A DNA stretch of 36,418 nt from Pelagophyceae sp. CCMP2097. Lineage: Eukaryota > Sar > Pelagophyceae. The stretch is from NCBI GenBank assembly GCA_026770575.1, contig MU657193.1, positions 53,709-90,126 of the forward strand, in the 5' to 3' direction. Each line of letters opens with the position of its first letter. The first letter of the stretch is position 1. The position numbers and the translations under genes are program-made. The notes beneath the pieces were generated by a model. It was not told the origin of the DNA. It did no database searches and saw nothing but the letters and a program-made list of their open reading frames with translations. This document shows positions 19,220 through 29,394 of this stretch, one piece after another.

Positions 19220-21497
19220 TCAGACGTCGACGACGGGTAGCGTCGGCTCGAACGTGGGCGTGGGAGGCTTGGCCGTCGGCGTCGGCGTCGGCGAAAACGT
19301 CGGTGCGGCCATCGGCAGCGCAGACGGTGCCAGTGCGGCCGTCGGCAGCGTCGTCGGCAACGTCGTGGGCAGCACCGTCGGCGTGGGTTGAAACGTCGGT
19401 TCCGTCAAAGGTTTAAAAGGTGTGGTAAACACTGTCTTTTCTCCGTACCCTATCTCCGCGCCTCTTGCGATTTCCAATCCGTTTAGCTCGAGGCTGTACG
19501 ACCCGGGGCCGTTTTCGCAGCAGAGGCCGTCGCCGTGATTGTCGGTGACGGTAAACGTGTATTGCTCGTTTGCGCAGATGGATGCCGAAATCGTCTCCTC
19601 GAAATCCGAGTTCCGACGCAAATATTTTCCCCGCACCGCCTCCGAGTCAAAGGCCGGCTTGGAGCCGCAAATCGTCGAAGGCGTGTGCTCTAGAGTCCAG
19701 CCGGTATCCTTTGGGAAGTCGTCGGTTTGGAGTTTGAGGATGAGAATTCGATCGCATGGACCGCAGCTTTCTAGAAACGCAGTCGGCGCCAGCGTCGGCG
19801 CCAAAGTCGATGGCTCTGCCGTCGACGGTATACAAGTCGGTGTCAACGTCGACGGCGCCGGCGTAAACGTCGGGGCTGCGGAAGGGGCACCGTGGATCGC
19901 GCAATTGACGAATCGGAAGGCGTCTAAAAGGCCCGCGCCGAGAGCGCCTTTGTACCTTTCCTCGTTTATAGCATCCAATTCGCGCGCCGTCGCGTAGAGG
20001 CAGTCGAGGAGGTCGGCTTTTGAAGCGTTTGGGTTCGCGGAGGCGCCTAAAGCTAATACACCGGAAACGTGCGGCGCCGCCATGGACGTGCCAGACGCCG
20101 TGCCGTACTCGTCCTTCGTCGTCGTCGAGAGGACGTCGACGCCGGGCGCTGAAATATCCACTTGAGAGCCGTAGTTTGTAAACCCCGCGGCGATGCCGTC
20201 GTTGTCCACCGCGGCGACGCTGACGACGCCGGGGTACGCGGCCGGGTAGTAGTCGGCGTTGGATTCGGCGTTCCCCGCGGCAAAGACGACGACGCTTTCC
20301 ATCGAATCTGCGTAGTCAATCGCATCTTTCACCGACTGCGGGAAGATGTTTACCCGCTTGAAACCCCAACTATTGGAAGAAATCAAAGCGCCGTTGTTCG
20401 CCCCGTAAGCTAAAGCTTCCGCGAAGCCACCCGTGGCCGTCTTGCCGAACCCGACGCTGATCATCACCTTTGCGCCCGGCTCCGACAAAGTGCCGCCGGC
20501 GATGCCCGCGACGCCAACGCCGTTGTCCGTATCCGCCGCGATGGTGCCGGCGACGTGCGACCCGTGCGGAAAGATCGTCGAGTCGCCTGTCCGGAGTATG
20601 ACGGGATGGCACGCTTCCGAGAGACGCACCTTGCAGGTCCGTCCCGGTGTCGTCGGCGTGGTTGTAGCCGTGGCAGTCGTCTATAAAACCATTATTGTCG
20701 TCATCCAAGCCGTTGCCGCAGATCTCGCCGACGTTGCGCCAGATGTTGTTCTGAAGATCTTGGTGCTCCACGTCCAAGCCGGAATCCAGCACCTGCACCA
20801 CGACGTCGGGTCGGCCGCGCTCGAGGTCCCACGCTCGAAAGAGGTTGATGGCGTCGTAGTGCTGCTGCGTGGAGAGCTGGGCGTCGTCGGAGTGGACGGA
20901 AGTCGTCGTGTGGAACTCGGCTTCGATGATGGTGACGTTTGTCGCCGTGAGAGCCGACGCCGTGAGCGCGCGCTTCGCCGTTAAGGGCGAATCGCAGTGC
21001 GCGGCGTACCAGAGGTGCAGGCCCGCTTTTGCTTGGGCAGGCTCGTGCTTACCCGCATGGCGGAAGAGGCGCCGCGTGGACGGACACCCCAACTCCAAGC
21101 CGACCGCGGCCGCGCGCCGCGCGCGGTGGCCGTCGCCCTACAAAGCACGCGTGCGACCGCCGAGACGCGCCGGCGGCGCGCGGAGACGTGTCCCTTCCTG
21201 CCGCGCGCATGTGTCACAGTGTCAAAGTGTCAAAAGCAAGTTTCCTGCGGCACCCTGCGCGTGCGCGCCGCGGCCTTTGCGACGCACCGCAGCGAGCTGC
21301 ACGGCGTCGGCAAGCTTGAAGAGGAGGCGATGCGTGGTGTCGTCGGGGTCCTTATCGGACTCGGAGTCCGCCTCCGAGGCCCCAGACCCGCGCGCCGGCC
21401 CGCGCGCGTCGCCGTTCGCGGCGGCGGCGCCAATGAGCAGCGCGGCGAGCGCGGCGGCGGGGCGCATGAAACGGCGACCTGGCTGTCCGACTGACAT
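19220..21497 (-). CDS. Secreted subtilisin-like serine protease (family S8)
   Basis: Model: exons 21497..21288, 21137..20630, 20586..19220; 694 residues with matching phases. The introns have consensus ends (GTGCGT...TTGTAG, 150 nt; GTGCGT...GGACAG, 43 nt). Alternative start at 21467 (MRPAAALAALLIGAAAANG), which is a clear signal peptide. A propeptide-like region follows (AKAGLHLWYAAHCDS). The triad is visible: Asp in VQVLDSGLDVEHQDL, His in FPHGSHVAGTIAAD, oxyanion Asn in VVFAAGNAES, Ser in GTSMAAPHVSGVLALGA. GNGLDDDNNGFIDDCHGYNH may bind calcium. After the catalytic domain come Thr/Pro/Ser-rich mucin-like spacers on both sides of a ~110-residue module (ILKLQTDDFPKDTGWTLEH ... GDGLCCENGPGSYSLELNG), of a type common in heterokont secreted proteins. 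Inferred: extracellular or cell-surface protease. Confidence 0.9.
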
Positions 21498-22888
21498 GCG
21501 TGGAGAAGTCTACGTAACTAGTCTGACGTGCCTCACCTCACGTGCTTATATCGTCGTCGAGGCAATTTGCTGTTCGTGTTGACGAGTCGTAATCTTGTAT
21601 TCCTAACGCTTCCCAAATTTTCTTGACGGTGCATTTTGCTCCAAATTTTGCTCGGGCTCTGCGGGGTTCGACTCGGAGGGTGCGGCGCCCCCGGACGGCC
21701 ATCGCGCCGGCGCAGCATCTTCGGCCGCCCGCCCACGCGGCAGCCGCGCCGGCCGTCTCTGAGTTGTGAGATGGTTTGGGAGACTTCTTTGCGGCTACAG
21801 TTCCTTGTGCAAATCTTTAAAAGGCAAATTATTCTATAGCTCTCTCCCGAAAACCGCCGAGCGGCAACATGCATTAAATTTTGCCGGTGGCGCAAGCAGC
21901 GATCCGTTGAGGATCCATGACGCGGCCGGGAATGTTCCGATCGCGAGAGTGGACTCACGTGGTTTGAGAGGACCACGACCGGTACCCAAGGAATGTCAGC
22001 ATGCGCGCCACAAGGTACTGCTCCGAGTGTGGACTGATCACGTCGTGCATTGAGGATCTGAGCTGCCGCGTGGGACATTGGATTCTGGGATTCATACTCT
22101 CCCATACAATTGTATATGGGCTCATGGGATCCCGTATGGGATGCCATATGGGCTCATGAGTGCGAGACTCGCTTGGGCCCTATCAAGACCATCCTTTCCA
22201 GGGTCCTTGAAAAGCCCGGATTGACGGGCCTTTGCAAGGCCTCTTTGGCGGTCGCTTGCAAGGCCTCTGCACGGTCGCTTGCAAGGCCTCTTTGAAGGAC
22301 CATATAAAGCTGCCACGCACGGTTCCTTGCAAGGGACCAGGCCCTTACAGAGTCCCTTCAAGGTTCATCGCACGGGCCCCGACAAGTCCCTCGCAAGGGC
22401 CCTCTTTGTACGGGCCCTTTTGCGGCCCCTCTCTGTGGCCTCTTACGGCCCCTCGTGCGGTCGGAGGGCGGGCCTCTCGCACGATGCGCTCCGAGGCCCC
22501 TCGTACGGACCCTTGCAAGGCCTCGGTCTCTTGCACGGGGCCTCATGCACGGGCCCCGAAGAGGCCTCTGGGCGGTCCGTTCCAAGACGCCTTCTGGACG
22601 GCCCCTCGCAAGATCCCTCGCAAGGCCCCTCGTGCGGGCCCTGACGAGCCCCCTCGTACGGGGAACCTCTCCTGTACGGTCCCCTGCGAGGCCGTTTGCA
22701 CGGGTCCTTGCGAGGCCCCTCTCTTCCTGGAAATGGTGGTTTCCCGTCGTGGTCGAGCCGGGGGCTCTGAGAGGCGTTTCGAGCAGCGAGGGGCCCGGAG
22801 GAAGCACACACCACTCGTCGCGCAGCGGAGGCCGCCCGGAGGCTCGACTTCGAATCGAGCACCCGCGGAGAGTGGAGCATGCATAACA
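21498..22888. other. Long intergenic region with palindromic and degenerate repeat sequence
   Basis: No convincing gene in ~1.4 kb. 21500-22080 is mixed-composition spacer. 22100-22160 is rich in short palindromes (ATACAATTGTAT; GGGATCCC; CATATGG units, with GGGCTCATG twice). From ~22175 to 22740 there is a degenerate GGCC/CAAGG repeat. The open frames in this tract exist because the repeat has few stop codons. Confidence 0.55.
22175..22740. repeat. Degenerate GCAAGGCC/GTACGG repeat tract
   Basis: Roughly 560 bases built from variants of TTGCAAGGCCTCT, CCCCTCGTACGG and CCTCGCAAGGCC, many of them self-complementary, in units of ~15-20 bases. On the minus strand several frames therefore spell Gly-Pro-Cys/Arg periodic peptides. 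It looks like an aged minisatellite, not a coding region. Confidence 0.75.
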
Positions 22889-23612
22889 TTAGAGTGCCAC
22901 ATACCAGAGCCGCGCCGTCCCGTCTTCGCTCGCCGTCACGAGACGCTCGCCATCGGGCGAGAACGCGCAGCAGTTGACACAGTCAGTGTGCCCTTCGAGC
23001 GTCTTCTGAAGCGCGCCCGTCTCGGCGTCCCAAAACCGCACCGTCCTGTCTTGGCTCGCCGTCACGATACGCTTGCCGTCGGGCGAGCACATGCAGCTCC
23101 AGACGCTGGTGTGCCCCTCGAGCGTCGTCAGCAGCGCGCCCGTCTCAGCGTCCCAGAGCCGCACCGTCTTGTCGCCGCTCGCCGTTACGAGGCACTTGCC
23201 GTCGGGCGAGAACGCGCAGCTGTTGACACACACAGTCAGTGTGCCCCTCGAGCATCATTTGCAGCGCGCCCGTCTCGGCATCCCACAGCCGCGCCGTCTC
23301 GTTTTCGCTGCCCGTCACGAGGCGCTTGCCGTCGGGCGAGAACGCGCAGCTCAAGACTTCCCTGGTGTGCTCCTTGAGGATTGCAGTGCCCTTCACAATC
23401 CGGTCCTTCCAGACGAGCTTGCGCACGGCCGGCGCCACGGCGCGCGCGTTTTCAGCGACTCGCTTCGACACGACGAGCGCGTGAGATGCCGCCAGCCGTA
23501 GGATGGGCGTGAGCACGTCGCGCAGTCCAAACACTGCGAGCGCCGGCGCGGCTGAGCGGGGGGGCGTACGCGCGACCTCTCCCGTGACACGATTCTGGTC
23601 GGATGCCATCAT
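22889..23612 (-). pseudogene. WD40-repeat protein with a 4-nt frameshift
   Basis: Starts at ATG 23612 (MMASDQNRVTGEVARTPPRS), single exon, ends TAA at 22889. After ~100 residues come four WD40 units of ~42 residues, very alike ([38 protein letters not shown]). Between the first and second units the coding strand reads GACTGTGTGTGTCAACAGC, where the matching place in the last unit reads GACTGTGTCAACTGC. The extra GTGT shifts the frame; the remaining repeats continue one frame over to LWYVAL and stop. The span is 724 bases, not a multiple of three. Intact it would encode 239 residues, short for a full propeller, so it is probably an assembly partner, a fragment or already decaying. A sequencing error in the TG run is possible. 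Confidence 0.7.
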
Positions 23613-23917
23613 GGCCACAGACAGGCGGCGACTCCAACTCTGGCAGTGCGCCCCCCTAGCTCGAGTCGCTGAGCACTGCCCGACCGGCGTGCGTCGACCG
23701 GAGCCCGTGCAGTGGCACCGTTTAGACTCGGCTGTGAGTTGGCCAGTGCCACTGGCAGTGACTCGGAGCCGGCTTGGCACTGTTTAGCGACCCGAGCCTG
23801 GTCCGACTCGGAGCCGGCGCGCGAGGCGCCTCGAGGCCCAGCCTGAGGGCTCGTTCAGGGGATCCGACGCCAGCGCGCCTTTTCGAGCCTTTTCGCGCGG
23901 TCGTTGGCGGTCGCCTC
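23613..23917. promoter_or_regulatory. Divergent intergenic region, WD40 gene / pseudouridine synthase
   Basis: 305 bases between divergent start codons. Contains two GACTCGGAGCCGGC copies (~23760 and ~23805) and several CAGTGCCACTGGCAGTG-like inverted bits near 23738-23760. Likely holds both promoters; no specific element identified. Confidence 0.4.
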
Positions 23918-24986
23918 ATGGTCGTGTGGCGCCTGCGGCTCGCCGTCGGCTGCGGGGCCGCCGTCGGTGCTGCGCTGTGGCTGCGCGCGCGGCGCAGATG
24001 GCAGCGCGCCTGCGACGCCGCGCACGAGGCGCCGCGCAGGTCCGCGCGCCCGCCACCCGGGGACCGCCGCGGAAAGGACCGCCGCAGAGAGGCTCGCCCG
24101 GGGTGCGACCGCCGCGCCTAGGCTGCTCGCGGACGCGCGCGTCGCCGCGTGCCTGTTGCCGTACCCGGCGGAGCGCACGGTTTCGCTGCTCGCGGCGGCG
24201 TGCCGCGTCGAGGCGAGCGTGGTCCGCAAACTGGCGCTCGACGCGCGCAACACGACGCGGACGTCGTTCTTCTACTACGTCCTTCACAAGCCTTGCGGCC
24301 ACGTGACGTCGCGCGCGGAAGGCACGGCGCGCACGGTCTATGACGCGCTCCCGGCGGGCTACCCGGCCGTGGCGCACGTCGGGCGCCTCGACCGCAACAC
24401 GACGGGGCTCCTCCTCTTCACGGACGACGGCGCCCTCTCGCGCGGGCTCCTCTCGCTGCACAACTGCGACAAGACGTACCTCGTCCACGTCCGCGGCGCT
24501 GACGCAGCCGCGGCTCCGCGGGCGGCGCAGCTATCGTCGCTCGCGGCGCCGCTCGACGGCTCCACGCGGCTAGCGCGCGCGCCGACGGTGGCCGCCGCCG
24601 CGCGCATCGCCGTCGTCTCCGAGCCGGCGCCCGGCGAGCTCGTGGTCCGCATCACCATCGCCGAGGGCAAGAAGCACCAGGTCCGCCGCCTCTGCCGCAG
24701 AGCCGGCCTCGTAGTCGTCGCGCTCCACCGCGCCGCGTTCGGCCCCCTGGACCTCTGCGCGCTCCCGCTCGGCGCCGCGCGGCCGCTCGAGCGCCACGAG
24801 GTCGCCGCGTGCTACGCGGCGGCAGGCCTCTGCGCCGAGCGCCAGCACGCAATAGAGCCGCTCCCGGTGCTCGACAGCCCGCGGCACCTCGCCCGCGCCG
24901 ACCTCTGCGCCGCGCTCCTCGCAAACCTCGAAAGACGACACGCGCCGGGCCCTCGAAGATCATCGGCGCCGAAACGAGTAACATAG
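23918..24986 (+). CDS. Pseudouridine synthase, RsuA/RluB/E/F type
   Basis: Isomerises specific uridines of rRNA to pseudouridine; this bacterial-type subfamily in eukaryotes usually acts in plastids or mitochondria. The catalytic frame has YYVLHKPCGHVTSR, the Asp-containing motif HVGRLDRNTTGLLLFTDDG, LHNCDKTYLVHVRG and ITIAEGKKHQVRRLCRRAGL, all diagnostic. That frame has no ATG upstream of the domain, so the start must lie in another frame. ATG 23918 opens MVVWRLRLAVGCGAAVGAAL, a hydrophobic N-terminus. Joining 23918-24039 to 24077-24986 by a 37-nt intron (GTCCGC...GGAAAG) restores phase and gives 343 residues. The intron is unusually short and needs RNA support. No S4 domain is evident. The gene ends 130 bases from the 3' end of the convergent next gene. 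Confidence 0.8.
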
Positions 24987-25115
24987 AGTCTACGAATCCC
25001 GAGTCCCAGCCACGTTGGAGGACCTCGCGGCGTGTCCGGCGCCAGACCGGCGATTCGGCGCCAGCATCGACCCTGCGTCGAGGCGCGTCAATGGTTTCCA
25101 GGCGAGGTCTGCGGG

Positions 25116-27076
25116 TTAGAAGGCATCTTGGCCGCTGTTTGACCGTTTCAGCGCGGCGTCGGCGGCCTCGAGCGCCGAGCTCGTCTTGTGCGAAAAGTCG
25201 AGGAGGCTCTCTGCGAGCTCGCCAATCTCCTTGGTGCCGCGCCGCCGCGCCTCGCGCGGCGACTTGGTCCGGAGCGCGGGCTCGTCCGCGGCGAGGGCGC
25301 GCCGCAGGCGCCGGTCGCGCCGCAGCGCGTCAGCGAGATCGCCGTCACCGTCGAGCCGCCGGTCCGGGCGCGTGTCGTCCGAGGCGTCCGAATCGTCCGA
25401 GGGCGCGTCGCCGCCGTCCGACCGTGCTGAGAGCGGCTGCGGGGTGGCGCCGCGCCGCCGCCGCCGCCGCTCGGCGCGCATAAACGCGGCGGTGTCGATC
25501 TGCGGCCGCATCGACGCCACGAGCTCGTCCACGCGGGCCGTGGCGCCGGCGGGCAGCGCGTCGCCCGCAACGAGGCTGGCGAGGAGCGCGCGCACGTTTG
25601 CGGGCGCGGCGCCCGCGGCGGCGTCGTCGTCGTCGAGGACCACTAGCGGCGCTTCGCGCTGCACGGCCAGGCGCAGGTCGAGGTCGAGCTCCGCCGCGTG
25701 CGCCGCGCGCTCTTCGCGCGTCTGCTCGAGCCAGCCGCGGTCTTCGAACGCAAAAGGCGCGTCCGCGCCGTCGGCGGCGTCGGCATCGCCGATCTGCCGC
25801 GCGGCGGTGTCGACGGGGTCCGCGACGCCCAGCGACCGCAGCGCTTCGTCGATCCTAGGGAGAGCGATCCAGATGTGCAAGGGCTCGTCGGAATGCTTAC
25901 TCGTCGAGGCGCCGCTGCTCCGCGTTGCCGTACGCTTCGCAGACGTAGTCGTCGTCGTCGAGCTCCATGATGCGCATCTGCTGGTCGAACGTGAGCAGCG
26001 TCCCCGTGCGCCTGCGCGGCCGCGTCGCGCCGCCGCCGAAGCGCGCGGGGGGCTCACAGTTTGACGTGCTCGGCGTTCTCGCGGATAAAGTCCGTCGGGG
26101 CCATCTTGCGCCTGCGCTCGCCGGGCGCCGAGTTAGTGTCCCTCGACGCCTCGGTGGCCTTGCTGGCCTTTGCCTTGCGCTGCTGCCTCTTCTCGTGGAA
26201 CCGCGACCCGGCGTCGTCGGGCCGCTTCTCCGTGAGGAAGAACTCGGCGTCCGTCGAGGCCGTCTCGGGCCGCGACGACATGCCCGTCGTCGGCGCCTCG
26301 TCGTCCTCGCGCGTCGCCGCAGAAGAGAGCTGGCTCGAGACGGCTCGCGCGCGCGCCTGCGCCTGCCGCAGCTGCCGGTCCAGCTCGTCGATCTGCGCCA
26401 GGCCGGCGCGGAGCCCCTCGTCGGTACAGAGCAGCGCGAGGTCGGCGCGCACGCGCTTGGCGCGGCCGCTCGACGGCGCCCACGCCGCCGCCGCTGGCTC
26501 GGCGGCAGCGGCGGCCTCGGCGTCGTCGTCGTCGTCGTCGAGGCGCAGCGTCGCGAGGCCGTCCTCGTCCTCCTTTGCGCGCCTGCGCACGGCGTCGGCG
26601 AAGGAGCCGAGGTCGTCGCGCGCCGCGTCGCGGGCCGAGAGCTGAGCGTTCAGCGCTTCTTTCGCCGCCGCAAAGTCCGCGGCGTCGGCGTCGTCGTCGG
26701 CGTGCTTCGACTCGGAGCGCCCGCCGCGCGCGCTGCCGCTGGCCGCCACCTCGGACAGCGCGAACGTCGCCTCGGGCGGCGCGCGAGGCGACCGCGCCGC
26801 GCGCGCCTCCGCCCGCATCATCGCGTCCTCCTCGCGCCGCCGCGCGCGCGCGGCCCCGCCGCCGGGCGACACGGCGGTGTCGGCGCGCGCCACCGCGCCG
26901 CCGCCGCGCGGCGTCGCCTTGCGGGACGACCCACTCCGGGCCGAGCCGGGCCCGCCGTCGCGCCGCTCGCGCGCCGCGCCGGCGCTCGACGACGCCTCGG
27001 CGGGCAGCGCCTCGAGCGTGTTCGCCGCGTCCAGGAGCCGCTCGCGCTCCGACGACTTGGGCCGGCGCGTGATCAT
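25116..27076 (-). CDS. FSIP1-like coiled-coil protein (three exons)
   Basis: Model: exons 27076..26058, 26011..25901, 25854..25116; 622 residues. Both introns are 46 nt with consensus donors (GTGAGC, GTAAGC) and acceptors (CGCAG, CCTAG), and phase is kept. Start is the first ATG of the frame (MITRRPKSSERERLLDAANT). The N-terminal half is Ala/Arg/Glu-rich, with a heptad-like part (LAQIDELDRQLRQAQARARA). The central block around exon 2 (TDFIRENAEHVKLRTGTLLT, FDQQMRIMELDDDDYVCEAY, RLDEIDEALRSLG) resembles the FI..N / LT..R...L / L..ID..L pattern of fibrous-sheath-interacting protein 1. FSIP1 homologues are associated with flagella in other eukaryotes. The match is by memory of the pattern only; a generic coiled-coil protein is the alternative. 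The C-terminus is acidic, then Arg-rich. Confidence 0.6.
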
Positions 27077-27291
27077 CCGCGCGCCAACCGTCGACCAGCG
27101 GCCGACTTTTTTGGTTTTTGGGGTTTTCGGCGATATGTGCCGCGTTGATCCCACGCTCGGTGGAGTAGGTCGAGGGTGTCGGTCGGTCGACGGGGATCGG
27201 GTGGAGTCGAATCATTACTTTAAATCCCATCGTCGTTGCGACGGGGCCTCGGTGTTAGGTTGTGTGGAGCATCCGCCTTTGTCGGCGGGTC

Positions 27292-27558
27292 TCATCGAGC
27301 TTTTCCCCGCCGCGGGAAGAAGTGGAGCAGGCCGCTGAGCCCGGCGTCGGCGGCGGCAGGCACGACGGCGCAGCCGGCGCCGGCGCCGAGGAGCTGCGTG
27401 AGGGCGTCGCCCGGCGCCGCCTGCGGCGCCAGGCCGCCCTGCACGAGGCTCGAGAACATGTGCACGCTCAGCGCGGAGCGCTGCTGCTGCTGCTGCGCTC
27501 GTACGCCGCCACGCACGACCGCTCGTCGCGCCGCCGTCCGCAGTGCTGGCGCCCACAT
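27292..27558 (-). CDS. Possible small mitochondrially targeted protein
   Basis: An 88-residue frame from ATG 27558. It starts with an Arg/Ala-rich, acid-free, amphipathic segment typical of mitochondrial presequences (MWAPALRTAARRAVVRGGVR), then a five-Gln run, LSVHMFSSLVQGGL and a C-terminal LSGLLHFFPRRGKAR. No family recognised. Length and isolation make it uncertain, though the unbroken frame and the presequence-like start argue for it. Confidence 0.4.
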   Translation of the reverse strand: MWAPALRTAARRAVVRGGVRAQQQQQRSALSVHMFSSLVQGGLAPQAAPGDALTQLLGAGAGCAVVPAAADAGLSGLLHFFPRRGKAR

Positions 27559-27841
27559 TTTGCAGTCGAGGACCTTTAGCGAGCGATTGAGTGGCCTTTA
27601 CTGATGGCGATCATCGCGTGTCGGCCGCCGCCCGGGTTTAGGAACGACCCACCCTCCGAGTCGCACAGGGGCGAGGGTCGACGTCTCGCCTGCGCCCGAC
27701 CTCCTGATCGTCGCGCGCTCGCCGACCGCCGCCGCAGCGCCGGCGGGGCAGGTCGCCGCCCCTCTCGGTGAGGATCCGGCGAGGATCCGCGTCGAGTCGA
27801 GGCATCGTCCGGCGAGCGTGCGAGCGCAGGCGTGGCGAGAT
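27559..27841. other. Short intergenic spacer
   Basis: About 280 bases between two minus-strand genes; GGCGAGGATCCG occurs twice near 27770-27790. Otherwise nothing recognised. Confidence 0.35.
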
Positions 27842-29040
27842 TCACGTTAGTTCGACATCGGCGCTCAAAAGCACGTCTAGATTGGCGTGGTCCCGTCGTT
27901 GGTGCGCGCTGTCGGCGCCGTCGGCCTTCTGGCGCGACCGGAGGACGGTGACGACGAGGCCGGCGGTGATGAGCGCGCCGCCGATGATCTCGCCGGCGCT
28001 GAACGAGTCGCGGCCGAGGAAGAGCACACTGAGCACGGCGTTGAGCGGCGGCTGGAGCGTCATGCTCAGCGAGACGACCGTAGGCGACGTCTGCTGCGTC
28101 GCCCAGGCGAGGAGCACGTAGACGAGGCAGCCGCCGAGGACGACGCCGTAGAGCAGCGCCCAGATCTCGACGGCGCTGTGGAAGGCGTAGTGTTGCGCGT
28201 CGCCGCCCACGAGCGCCGTCGTCGCCAAAACGGCGAGGACCACGGCGACGGCGTTGTAGCAGCCCGTCGTCGTCGCGGCGCCAAGGCCCGTGCGCGTGAT
28301 GAGGTGCTTCTGCAGCACGAGCAGGCCGCCCATGCAAAAGCACTGGGCCAGCAAAATGGCGTTGCCGACAAAGGCGTCGGCGTTTGACACTTCCCCGCCG
28401 CCCTCGGTGTTGTGGTCCGCGGGCACGCCGTAGACGACGACGACGACGGCGCCGCAGGCGCTCAGGCAGATGCCGCAGACCGTGCGCGGGCCAATGCGCT
28501 CCACGCCCGACGCGCCCGCGAGGAGCGCAGCAAAGACCTGGGCCGCGCGCCGTCGGGGCCGCCTCTCCAAAGGCCACCCTGCATCTCCGACCAAGAACTG
28601 GCGTCGGTCGCACCGGGATGGTCGGGTGCAGCAGCGCCGAGTTGAAGGCGGTGACGTAGGAGAGGGCGACTATAAAGCCGTAGATGTTACCGAAGCCGAG
28701 GACGCCGAGTAAGAGGAAGAGGCAGGCGTCGCGGCGCGTGCAGGCGGCGCGGACGCCGGCGAAGAGGTCCCCGTGCGGCGCGTCCGCCGCCTTTGCGAGG
28801 CATACGATCAGCACCGTCGCGCCGACCTGGCGGTACATGGCCAGCACAAACGGGTCCATGCCGCCGTTGAGCGCCTGGTTGCGGGCGTGCGCGCGGGCGC
28901 CCCCAAGGCGGCGATGAGCGGCGCACCAGCTTGCCGAGGACGTGCCAGATGCAATACGAGAGCTGGACGACGACGAGCGCCAGGTAGGGCAGCCAGCCCG
29001 CGAGCCGGTCCCGCGGCAGGCCCGCCTCGAGGCCCCGCAT
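27842..29040 (-). CDS. Drug/metabolite transporter superfamily (EamA) protein
   Basis: Model: exons 29040..28927, 28874..28614, 28537..27842; 356 residues, introns of 52 and 76 nt with GT-AG ends and matching phases. It opens near WLPYLALVVVQLSYCIWHVL, followed by ALNGGMDPFVLAMYRQVGAT, FLLLGVLGFGNIYGFIVALS and NSALLHPTIPV|FAALLAGASG, the typical end of the first EamA repeat. The second repeat has ICLSACGAVVVVVYGV, AILLAQCFCMGGLLVLQKHL, WALLYGVVLGGCLVYVLLAW, TVVSLSMTLQPPLNAVLSVL and LGRDSFSAGEIIGGALITAG. About ten membrane helices, resembling plant WAT1-type exporters. Substrate unknown. The last ~25 residues are hydrophilic and cytosolic. Likely plasma or endomembrane. Confidence 0.88.
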
Positions 29041-29394
29041 ATTCTAAGATCCGCCGGCGGCGGCTCGACGGCGAAAACGTTCAACGTCGGGCCCGTGGCA
29101 CGGTCTCGCGGTCGCACGCTGTCACTCACGCCGTCACGGAAAAAAAAAAAAAAGAACTCGCTCGCTAAAACGTTTCGGCGTCCGCGGAGGGTCCGAGTCG
29201 CGTCGCACGAGTTGTTAAGCCTCTCGCCGACGCGCGTGGCTACACAGGTACCGCGTTGTTATATAAAAAGAGCCCGTCGTAATTTGCAGAAGGAGAGCGC
29301 GACGTCGTCGGCGCCGAGGGATGCGCCGCGGGTGCCGTCGCAGTGTCCGCCTCGAGGGTTTGGCGCACCGCGGGCGCGTCGGTGCGCCACGCGG
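29041..29394. promoter_or_regulatory. Spacer with TATA-like element and poly-A run
   Basis: Between the channel gene's 3' end and the transporter start, both on the minus strand. Contains a run of 14 A at ~29139-29152 and a TATATAAAA-type sequence near 29260-29270. It also reads TATATAA on the minus strand, about 220 bases upstream of the transporter start. Promoter use is inference. Confidence 0.35.

Noticed and set aside
22175..22740. CRISPR-like array
   Set aside because: The repeat words vary in length and sequence, there are no unique spacers of constant size, and the context is eukaryotic.
22232..23377. 381-residue plus-strand frame
   Set aside because: It passes from the degenerate repeat tract into the antisense of the WD40 gene; open only because of composition and repeat periodicity.
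25186..26064. 292-residue plus-strand frame
   Set aside because: Ser/Arg-rich shadow of the FSIP1-like gene on the other strand, whose exons join in phase with good splice sites.
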